A stretch of DNA of 8,526 bases. Origin: JAJRWS01 sp039831705 (GTDB lineage: Bacteria > Planctomycetota > Planctomycetia > Pirellulales > Lacipirellulaceae). A program made the position numbers and the translations under genes. The notes beneath the pieces were generated by a model. That model saw only the letters and a list, made by a program, of their open reading frames with translations, had not been told where the DNA came from and did not search any database. Where the stretch lies: NCBI GenBank assembly GCA_039831705.1, contig JBDOMT010000384.1, positions 1 through 8,526 of the forward strand, written 5' to 3'. How positions within the stretch are numbered: the first letter of the stretch is position 1; each line of letters opens with the position of its first letter. Shown in pieces: positions 1 to 5,801 of the stretch.

Positions 1-1
1 C

Positions 2-586
2 ACGTGTCAGGACGAACCGGCTGCTTCGGTGGCCACACTCGATGGGTTGCGTGAAGAAGTGAGCCAATGCGTTCGGTGTCATGATTTGGCTGGAACTCGA
101 ACTCAAACAGTTTTTGGCGTGGGCGATCCTCTGGCACGTCTCTGCATTCTGGGGGAAGCGCCAGGAGCAGATGAAGACCGGCTGGGGGAACCATTTGTGG
201 GTAAGGCGGGCCAACTGCTAAATAAAATTCTCGCAGCCTGCAAAATGGAACGTGGTGATGTTTACATTCTCAACGTACTCAAGTGTCGTCCTCCCGGCAA
301 TCGAACACCTACACCTAAGGAAACCGGCCATTGTCGTACTTTCCTGGATCGCCAACTACAGTTAATACGCCCCGAATTTGTCTGCTGCATGGGAGCCGTT
401 GCTGCCCAAAACTTACTTTCCACCACAACACCAATCGGGCGATTGCGTGGAAAGGTTCATAATTACCAGGGAATTCGTGTGGTCTGCACGTATCATCCTG
501 CGTACTTACTACGAACACCCGAGGCAAAGGTAAAAACCTGGGAAGACATGAAATTGTTGATGAGGGAAATGGGAGTCAAACTGTGA
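2..586 (+). CDS. Uracil-DNA glycosylase, family 4 type, 5'-truncated by window edge
   Basis: Removes uracil from DNA to start base excision repair in the cytoplasm. The reading frame is open to the window edge, so the N-terminus is missing. A GTG at 29 is possible but has no ribosome binding site, and planctomycete members often carry an N-terminal extension. Numbering from that GTG, 185 residues remain, close to the usual 190-205 of the family. Motif 1 is GEAPGADEDRLGEPFVG (42-58), containing the uracil-pocket and catalytic segment. Motif 2 is HPAYLLR (156-162), the DNA-intercalating segment. Cysteines 14, 17, 86 and 102 match the spacing of the 4Fe-4S ligands of thermophile-type (family 4) enzymes; LKCRPPGNR surrounds the third. 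The gene is followed by a terminator hairpin and converges on the next gene. The family call is near certain; the true start is not visible. Confidence 0.93.
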   Translation, partial: TCQDEPAASVATLDGLREEVSQCVRCHDLAGTRTQTVFGVGDPLARLCILGEAPGADEDRLGEPFVGKAGQLLNKILAACKMERGDVYILNVLKCRPPGNRTPTPKETGHCRTFLDRQLQLIRPEFVCCMGAVAAQNLLSTTTPIGRLRGKVHNYQGIRVVCTYHPAYLLRTPEAKVKTWEDMKLLMREMGVKL

Positions 587-598
587 GACAAGCACCAT

Positions 599-652
599 AG
601 CAAGCGAGTGGGTAGAAGTGGCTGCCATGGACTCATTCGCTTGCTTTCTTTT
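599..652 (+). terminator. Rho-independent terminator after the uracil-DNA glycosylase gene
   Basis: Arms 599-613 and 631-645 pair over 15 bp with two G-U wobbles, a 17-nt loop, and a T-rich tail TTTCTTTT at 645-652 on the + strand. It starts 13 nt after the glycosylase stop. The right arm contains the last codons and stop of the opposing gene (stop triplet at 633-635), so its bases do double duty. On the - strand the same hairpin has no T-run, so I call it for + transcription only. Confidence 0.75.
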
Positions 653-1628
653 GGGCTTTCTCGAGCACTTGGCTTATGCTCACCGCTTTGCCACCCTGCC
701 GCTTACTTTCATCGGCGGCTTCCATGAACGCGTAAATTTCGATCGTTTCCTCAGCGCTGACGGGAGAACTCCCGGTGCGAAAGAATTCGATAATTTTATC
801 CACCAAGGGACGGTAGCCATCGTAAGAACCGACATCCGACTTTCCTAGAGTTCCCTGCGCTGATCCACTGTAGCCCTGGCCTTCACGGTAGATGCCGGTA
901 CGGCCGCCAGTCCAAGTGCCTTCGACAACAATCTTGCCGTCTTCTGTGCGTCGTTGTACGGTTTCGCATCCGGGGCCCATCACGGTGTACAGCGATTCGA
1001 CACCATGGATCCCATACCAATAAAGATCGGGGTGCGTTTTCTCTAATGAGCAAGGGCTGCTCGTTTCGCAGTGTTGAACTTTGCCAATTGATCCACCGCG
1101 GACGGCTTGCGAATTTTTACCGTAACGTAAGCCGCTGGATGAAAATACCGGAACTTTGGCTTTCTTTGCAGCCGCATAGATTGCCAAGCAATCACCTAAT
1201 CGCCCTGCCAGTGGTTTGTCGATGAATACAGGCTTGCCAGCGGCTAGGACGGGGAGGACTTGTTCAAGATGCGGCCGACCATCATTCGTTTCTAGTAGCA
1301 CATAGTCGACTTTCTCCAACAAGGCGGCAATAGAAGGGACAATTTCAACTCCCATTCCTTCCATCTTTGTTGTGTATTCGGGCACTCGACTCACACTCGA
1401 TTCAATATCTGGACTCCCCTTGGGATAGGCGACCACGACACGGTAACCATCGATACCCGGCTTGTCTTGCGTGCCATTAATGTCGTTGGTAAATGCAATC
1501 GCATGAGACGTGTCCAACCCGATAACGCCAATTTTTTTGTCGTCCGCTTTACCTTCCGCCGCATGGCAAATGGCAAACAGGACCGTCAAGATGGTGAATG
1601 GGGTATTCATCAAAGCAGATCGAATCAT
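633..1628 (-). CDS. Exported Gfo/Idh/MocA-like oxidoreductase
   Basis: A 331-residue protein resembling NAD(P)-dependent sugar oxidoreductases of the Gfo/Idh/MocA family. A Sec-type signal peptide is visible: hydrophobic stretch about residues 9-24 after a short start, with no twin arginine. Met7 (start at 1610) would give a cleaner signal peptide and is an equally good start; neither has a clear ribosome binding site. The Rossmann region begins at KIGVIGLDTSHAIAFT (32-47), where the usual GxGxxG/A loop is replaced by GLDTSH. The family's EKP motif appears as FIDKPLAG (135-142), with Lys138 the expected catalytic or cofactor-contacting lysine. The C-terminal part contains HPDLYWYGIHGVESLY (199-214), in the position of the family's substrate-side histidine helix. 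It is convergent with the glycosylase gene and divergent from the DUF1080 operon. Family assignment is fairly sure; substrate and even cofactor binding are unknown. Confidence 0.85.
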   Translation of the reverse strand: MIRSALMNTPFTILTVLFAICHAAEGKADDKKIGVIGLDTSHAIAFTNDINGTQDKPGIDGYRVVVAYPKGSPDIESSVSRVPEYTTKMEGMGVEIVPSIAALLEKVDYVLLETNDGRPHLEQVLPVLAAGKPVFIDKPLAGRLGDCLAIYAAAKKAKVPVFSSSGLRYGKNSQAVRGGSIGKVQHCETSSPCSLEKTHPDLYWYGIHGVESLYTVMGPGCETVQRRTEDGKIVVEGTWTGGRTGIYREGQGYSGSAQGTLGKSDVGSYDGYRPLVDKIIEFFRTGSSPVSAEETIEIYAFMEAADESKRQGGKAVSISQVLEKAQKKASE

Positions 1629-1951
1629 CGTCGTTTCGTCCCAGTTGTTGTGATGTTACCTAGCCCGAATATTGAGAACCTATATTACCACCAATCGCTT
1701 ATTCTACAATTTGGTAACTGCTGAAATATTCCATACCCCTATCGGCATCCCATTTGCTCAGAGGGAGGTACACGAAATGGTGAAGATGTGGCATGAGAGG
1801 AGAGAGAGCAGTTGGATGGATCGGTTCTGGGGCGAAAATGGCTTTCAATACCAATTGAGTGGTCCGTTGGTTCCGTTTGTCTACTCTATTTGGGGTGTGT
1901 CAAAGTGTGGCGTTGTGTGTGCCGTAACCGCACGCTGCCTGGGGGGTTCTT
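1629..1951. other. Divergent intergenic region without a firm gene
   Basis: About 320 bp separating the start of the minus-strand Gfo/Idh-like gene from the DUF1080 gene. It should hold the promoters of both. I found no convincing -35/-10 pair on either strand and no strong dyad; GTTACC (1655-1660) and GGTAAC (1713-1718) form only a 6-bp inverted pair. Its one notable feature is a strong Shine-Dalgarno sequence before a small ORF, listed separately. Confidence 0.5.
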
Positions 1952-1974
1952 ATGAATATAGTCGGTTTCGGTAG
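1777..1974 (+). CDS. Doubtful small ORF (65 residues) with a strong ribosome binding site
   Basis: An ATG at 1777 is preceded by GGGAGGT (1763-1769) at 7-nt spacing, the best Shine-Dalgarno match in the window. The ORF encodes 65 residues: a charged, Trp-rich first third (MVKMWHERRESSWMDRFWG), then a hydrophobic stretch around residues 34-53. It runs 23 nt past the DUF1080 start at 1952, so a translating ribosome would end just inside that gene. I recognise no family. It could be a leader peptide coupled to the DUF1080 gene, a small membrane protein, or chance. Nothing but the binding site and overlap supports it, so confidence is low. Confidence 0.17.
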   Translation: MVKMWHERRESSWMDRFWGENGFQYQLSGPLVPFVYSIWGVSKCGVVCAVTARCLGGSYEYSRFR

Positions 1975-2713
1975 TGTCCATCCAATATTCTGGAGGCCAA
2001 AATTGCGTTGGCAGACCACGGACCCAAGGGTTGGTTGCGGTAAGAAAACTTATCCTTTCAGGACACCTTCCGCCTCAATAGGTTTCCCTTTTATCGCCAT
2101 GCTGTTGGTGACAACCTGCGTACATGCTATAGATCAACAGCCCGGTGCACCGGAATCACTTGAATCGTCCGCATCGACATCCAAGGCGATCGACCTGTTC
2201 AATGGTAAAGACTTGACTGTCTGGCAGCAGGTAGGTAATGCGAGCTGGGAAGTACAAGAGGGATTGCTCATTGGGCACCAGGGGCCGGAAGGAGCTGCAG
2301 GTGATCTGCTTAGCAGAGCAACTTACGATAATTTTCACCTGGTCGTTGTCTATAAGGTTCGCTGGCCAGCCAACACGGGCATCTGGTACCGGTATCAATC
2401 ACCGTCTCAAGCGTACCAGGCAGACATTTTGGAATATGAAAAACCACTTGCCTACAGTGGTTCACTCTATTGCCCGGGCAATCTATTTATAGCAACGAAC
2501 AAGGACCCTAAGCTGGTTCATCGTGAGGGATGGAACCGGTTGGTCATACGCGTCGAGGACGACCGTCACATTCTTTCTCTCAACGGAAAGCAAGTGGCGG
2601 ATGTGCGCGACCATTCCTCAGCCCATGGAAAAATCGGCATCCAAGTTCATGCGGGCGATCAGTTTCATGGCATGAAAATCACGATCAAACAAATGACATT
2701 GCGGCCCTTATAG
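1952..2713 (+). CDS. Exported DUF1080 protein (3-keto-disaccharide hydrolase family)
   Basis: A 253-residue protein with one DUF1080 domain (PF06439) from about residue 79 to the end. The domain opens with the hallmark IDLFNGKDLTVW (80-91), continues through NTGIWYRYQ and the DILEYEK strand, and ends with a GKIGIQVHAG strand near the C-terminus, the usual concanavalin-like beta-sandwich order. Family members cleave 3-keto-glycosides; some have unknown roles. The N-terminus has a hydrophobic core (43-59, ending CVHA) after Lys/Arg residues, so the protein is probably exported, but from ATG 1952 the n-region is about 42 residues. ATG 2099 would leave too little signal peptide; a TTG at 2003 is an alternative. 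GGGGGG at 1941-1946 could serve as ribosome binding site for 1952. The next gene follows after 37 bp on the same strand, suggesting an operon. Family is certain, start is not. Confidence 0.9.
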   Translation: MNIVGFGSVHPIFWRPKLRWQTTDPRVGCGKKTYPFRTPSASIGFPFIAMLLVTTCVHAIDQQPGAPESLESSASTSKAIDLFNGKDLTVWQQVGNASWEVQEGLLIGHQGPEGAAGDLLSRATYDNFHLVVVYKVRWPANTGIWYRYQSPSQAYQADILEYEKPLAYSGSLYCPGNLFIATNKDPKLVHREGWNRLVIRVEDDRHILSLNGKQVADVRDHSSAHGKIGIQVHAGDQFHGMKITIKQMTLRPL

Positions 2714-2736
2714 GCCCTATCGTTTCTACTGCTGAT

Positions 2737-2742
2737 AAGGAA
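2737..2742 (+). promoter_or_regulatory. Ribosome binding site of the Tat-exported oxidoreductase
   Basis: AAGGAA lies 8 nt before the ATG at 2751. It fixes the start, which also places the twin-arginine motif at residues 4-5, where Tat signals normally sit. Confidence 0.7.
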
Positions 2743-2750
2743 TCATCCCC

Positions 2751-4130
2751 ATGATCAACCGTCGTACATTTCTCCAGCATTCCGCCTCAGCATCCGCGAT
2801 CTCCTTACCCTATTTCATTCCTTCTGGAGTGTTAGCACGGCCGGGGCGGCCGGGGGCCAATGAGCGAGTCCAGGTAGGAATTATTGGCCTGGGAGGGCGA
2901 GCGCGTGACATTGCCAAGACCTGTTTGGATGTACTTGCTTTGCGCATTGTTTCCGTGTGTGATTGTTTTTTACCCCGTTGCGAAGAATTTGTCCAAGGTG
3001 TGGGTCTGGGGCAGAACTGGAGGACGTACGAAGACTTCCGCCAGATGATTGAAAAGGAAAAACTCGATGGCGTGATGGTCGAAACCACGACCCATGCGCG
3101 TGCATGGGTCACTATCGAGGCCATGCAAGCAGGCTTGGATACTTATATCGAAAAACCGATGTGCTTGACAATTGCTGAGGGCCGCCAAATGGTCCGGGCT
3201 GCACGCAAGTGGAATCGAGTGACCCAGGTTGGAACTCAACAGCGTTCCATGCCCATCAACAACTGGGCCAGTGATCAGGTCAAACAGGGGGCCATTGGTA
3301 AAATTCATACCGTCTTGGCGCCCAATTTTGTCGGTCCTGATATCTGGAAGCCGATGCCGGCCCAGGAAATACCGCGCGGTGGCAGCAGCCAATGGTGGGA
3401 CCTGTGGACGAATCAGGCTGCCATGCGTCCCTACCACGGGAGCATCCATCGTAATTGGACGCGTTGGTCGGACTACGATGGGGGCGGACTCTGTTACGGC
3501 GTCACTGGCTGGGGAACGCACTCCTACGACCAGATCCAGCGCGCGCTGGGCACCGACGAGACAGGGCCGATTGAAATTTGGCTGGAAGAGCCGGTCGAAA
3601 ACAGGCCTTGTGGGAAGTTCGAAAATGTGAGAAAGGATAACACGAACCTTGATTATCTAGTTCGTTTAGCCAAACCGGTCGTTGGGCCTCGAGCCAAGGT
3701 CCGAATGCAATACGCCAATGGCACGCAGTTGCGATTGGAACTGGACGGCGACTGGGGGCCAGGCCTGGGAGCGATTTTCATCGGTGAACATGGAAAAATC
3801 GAAATTAACCGAGACAAAATTGCCAGCAATCCTAAGGAACTGGTTCAGTCTCCCGAGAACCCGGGACCAAACCAGCGACCTGAAACGGCCTATCACATCG
3901 AAAACTGGGTCGATTGCATCAAAACACGAAATCGGGCCAATGCGGACATCGAGTACGGACAACGATCGTCTACGCTCTGCTATCTGGTAAATATCGTTCG
4001 AACGTTAGGCCAGGTCGGCCATAAGTTGCAGTGGGATCCCGAGCAGGAAATATTCCCCGGCAATGATGAAGCCAACCGGCTCTTGTCACGCCCACGGCGA
4101 AAGGGTTACGAACTGCCAGAACTGGGCTAA
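2751..4130 (+). CDS. Tat-exported Gfo/Idh/MocA oxidoreductase
   Basis: A 459-residue NAD(P)-dependent dehydrogenase of the Gfo/Idh/MocA type, exported folded. The start MINRRTFLQ carries the RRxFL twin-arginine motif (residues 4-8), followed by a mildly hydrophobic stretch to about residue 29. The Rossmann fold begins at VQVGIIGLGGRARD (40-53) with an intact GxGxxx loop. YIEKPM (132-137) holds the family's catalytic EKP lysine, Lys135. VGTQQRS (160-166) and WGTHSYDQ (254-261) are typical of the large planctomycete/Bacteroidetes group; His257 and Asp260 are the likely substrate-side pair. Export by Tat suits an enzyme that must load its dinucleotide in the cytoplasm. It lies 37 bp after the DUF1080 gene, so the two probably act on the same keto-sugar. 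Family and export are well supported; substrate and whether it oxidises or reduces are not. Confidence 0.93.
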   Translation: MINRRTFLQHSASASAISLPYFIPSGVLARPGRPGANERVQVGIIGLGGRARDIAKTCLDVLALRIVSVCDCFLPRCEEFVQGVGLGQNWRTYEDFRQMIEKEKLDGVMVETTTHARAWVTIEAMQAGLDTYIEKPMCLTIAEGRQMVRAARKWNRVTQVGTQQRSMPINNWASDQVKQGAIGKIHTVLAPNFVGPDIWKPMPAQEIPRGGSSQWWDLWTNQAAMRPYHGSIHRNWTRWSDYDGGGLCYGVTGWGTHSYDQIQRALGTDETGPIEIWLEEPVENRPCGKFENVRKDNTNLDYLVRLAKPVVGPRAKVRMQYANGTQLRLELDGDWGPGLGAIFIGEHGKIEINRDKIASNPKELVQSPENPGPNQRPETAYHIENWVDCIKTRNRANADIEYGQRSSTLCYLVNIVRTLGQVGHKLQWDPEQEIFPGNDEANRLLSRPRRKGYELPELG

Positions 4131-4229
4131 CCCATTGTCAAACTTATTCTTTTGGGTTGTCGCAGGATTAAACTCAGCCCCGCATGCGAATGTTGAGGCG
4201 GCAACCCTAAAAGTATGGCTTGACCAGAT

Positions 4230-4622
4230 TCAGCCCTGCAGATATTTGGCCAGTCCATGCTGTTGGAACCAATCAGAATCCCAAACATCGTTCGACAGGG
4301 CTGCGCGGTTCGCCAACGGAATTACGTAATCCTGGCATTTGATGCGCACGGAATCCTGATTCAAAGCATAGACGGTTGTCCGTTCGTACAATTCAGACTC
4401 GTACGCGTCCAACTCAACGAGCGTCCCCACTTCCAAGTCGTGGTAGAGAACTCCTTGCACTTGATCGTCCGGACCCGCTTGAATAATACCAGGAAACAGG
4501 GAATCGCAGACCCGATAAATGGCAAAACCGGACAAGATAGCCGGTTGCGCAACGCACCGCTTGAGGCCTATACACTCCCACACTTCAGCGTACATTAACG
4601 AGCCATAAGTAAACAAAGACAT
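4230..4622 (-). CDS. Gamma-glutamylcyclotransferase/AIG2-like protein
   Basis: A 130-residue cytoplasmic protein of the gamma-glutamylcyclotransferase-like fold, whose members convert gamma-glutamyl-amines or dipeptides to 5-oxoproline. The start MSLFTYGSLM places the substrate-binding YGSL loop at residues 6-9, as usual. The downstream VQGVLYHDL strand and LDAYESELYERTTV segment follow the family pattern, and Glu75 in DAYE is the expected catalytic acid. The frame stays open upstream to an ATG at 4679, adding 19 residues that do not look like the family; Met at 4664 is a third option. None has a ribosome binding site, so I chose the family-length start. It stands alone, convergent with the oxidoreductase gene and divergent from the hydrolase gene, with no visible link to either. 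The exact substrate cannot be told. Confidence 0.8.
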   Translation of the reverse strand: MSLFTYGSLMYAEVWECIGLKRCVAQPAILSGFAIYRVCDSLFPGIIQAGPDDQVQGVLYHDLEVGTLVELDAYESELYERTTVYALNQDSVRIKCQDYVIPLANRAALSNDVWDSDWFQQHGLAKYLQG

Positions 4623-4686
4623 GATGAATGCGTCGTTTTTCGAATTAAAAGAGTGAATGTTCATCAAGAAACGGTGCACATGCTTA

Positions 4687-4740
4687 TCCCATAACCGGCT
4701 AACGTACGAAAATACTTCTAGCCAGTTGGCGGTTATGGGA
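4687..4740. repeat. Long imperfect inverted repeat in a divergent promoter region
   Basis: TCCCATAACCG (4687-4697) is exactly complementary to CGGTTATGGGA (4730-4740). Pairing continues inward with one bulged base (4698) and one G-U to 4703/4725, giving about 16 bp and a 21-nt loop. There is no T-run on either side, so it is not a standard terminator. It lies 65 nt from the minus-strand start at 4622 and 143 nt from the hydrolase start. It could be an operator for one or both genes, an mRNA leader hairpin, or a dispersed palindrome. Confidence 0.55.
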
Positions 4741-4871
4741 ATAGGTGCATAGGTTTACCATAGCATATTCCGCTGTCAATAAGTTTAGAAATGGCCTCCT
4801 TGGTCTACTTGTGGTAAAAAATCGTAGCGACCGACGCATCAATTTTTGTCGTACTAATCAAACCAACTCCT

Positions 4872-4875
4872 GGAG
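4872..4875 (+). promoter_or_regulatory. Ribosome binding site that selects a GTG start
   Basis: GGAG sits 7 nt before the GTG at 4883. It supports GTG as the start of the hydrolase gene and with it the signal peptide, since the first in-frame ATG lies inside the mature domain. Confidence 0.65.
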
Positions 4876-4882
4876 ATAGAGC

Positions 4883-5791
4883 GTGAACGGCAACCAATTT
4901 GTATGTGCGACACTGTTATTGGTCTATGCCTTGCTGCCCACAGGTGCGACTGCCGAGAGTACAGAAATTGAAGGCTTGGGGGAACATGGCTACGCAGATT
5001 CGGATGGCGTAAAGATTCACTACGTCACCAAGGGTAAGGGGCCATTACTCGTAATGATTCATGGCTTTCCAGACTACTGGTATACGTGGCGAAAGCAAAT
5101 GCCCGTGTTGGCGAAACACTTTCAAGTGGTTGCGATCGACCAGCGCGGCTACAACAAAAGCGATGCGCCTACTGGTGTTGAAAATTACACAATGCCCAAA
5201 CTAACCGGCGACGTGAAGGCGATCCTTGAGCATTTCGGGCAGGAACGGGCCGTGATCGTTGGACACGATTGGGGAGGTGCGGTCGCCTGGTCGTTTGCGA
5301 TGGAATATCCCGAAATGACGGAGCGGTTGGTGATTTTAAACCTGCCCCATCCGAAAGGTTTGCTTCGCGAACTGGCAAACAATCCCGAACAACACAAGGC
5401 GTCTGCATACGCCCGACATTTTCAGCAACCCGGTGCTGCTGACCAGTTGACCCCGGCATTGTTGGCGCTCTGGGTTCAAGACAAAGACGCACGCTCACGA
5501 TACGTTGAAGCATTGAAACGATCTTCCCTGAAAGCGATGTTGCATTACTACCAAGCCAATTATCCGCGAGAACCATACCAACAGCCGGACAATATGCCGT
5601 CAGTGAAATGTTCGGTACTCATGATTCATGGCCTCAAGGACTCGGCCCTTTTACCTGGCGGACTCAACGATACATGGCAGTGGTTGGAAAAGGACTTAAC
5701 TCTGGTGACTGTTCCAGGTGCTGGCCATTTTGTTCAGCAAGACGCGGCTGAATTCGTAACCAAACAAATCAACAATTGGCTTACTCGATAG
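4883..5791 (+). CDS. Exported alpha/beta hydrolase, epoxide-hydrolase-like
   Basis: A 302-residue hydrolase with an N-terminal Sec signal peptide (hydrophobic core about 6-18, likely cleavage after GATA, near residue 24). The alpha/beta fold starts at HGYADSDGVKIHYVTKG. HGFP (60-63) forms the oxyanion hole, and DQRGYNKSD (86-94) is the next conserved loop. GHDWGG (127-132) carries the nucleophile Asp129, an aspartate as in epoxide hydrolases and haloalkane dehalogenases rather than the serine of esterases. HYYQANYP (221-228) in the cap supplies the tyrosine expected of epoxide hydrolases. Asp253 in HGLKDSALL and His282 in GAGHF complete the triad. Length is usual for the family apart from the signal. 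The propeller gene follows after 10 bp. A haloalkane dehalogenase is less likely given the cap Tyr. Substrate is unknown. Confidence 0.92.
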   Translation: MNGNQFVCATLLLVYALLPTGATAESTEIEGLGEHGYADSDGVKIHYVTKGKGPLLVMIHGFPDYWYTWRKQMPVLAKHFQVVAIDQRGYNKSDAPTGVENYTMPKLTGDVKAILEHFGQERAVIVGHDWGGAVAWSFAMEYPEMTERLVILNLPHPKGLLRELANNPEQHKASAYARHFQQPGAADQLTPALLALWVQDKDARSRYVEALKRSSLKAMLHYYQANYPREPYQQPDNMPSVKCSVLMIHGLKDSALLPGGLNDTWQWLEKDLTLVTVPGAGHFVQQDAAEFVTKQINNWLTR

Positions 5792-5793
5792 GA
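5790..5793 (+). promoter_or_regulatory. Ribosome binding site overlapping the upstream stop codon
   Basis: AGGA at 5790-5793 shares bases with the TAG stop of the hydrolase gene (5789-5791) and lies 8 nt before the ATG at 5802. This arrangement favours translational coupling and supports one transcript for the two genes. Confidence 0.6.
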
Positions 5794-5801
5794 TCTACAG
5801 C

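Noticed and set aside
1672..1710. Promoter with TTGAGA and TACAAT
   Set aside because: The boxes are 27 nt apart, far from the usual 16-18, and no better partner is present.
2970..3521. Minus-strand open frame of 183 codons
   Set aside because: Antisense shadow of the Tat-exported oxidoreductase, which has clear motifs throughout the same stretch.
4129..4158. Terminator hairpin after the Tat-exported oxidoreductase
   Set aside because: AACCCA and TGGGTT make only a 6-bp stem with an 18-nt loop and no T-run downstream, too weak to call.
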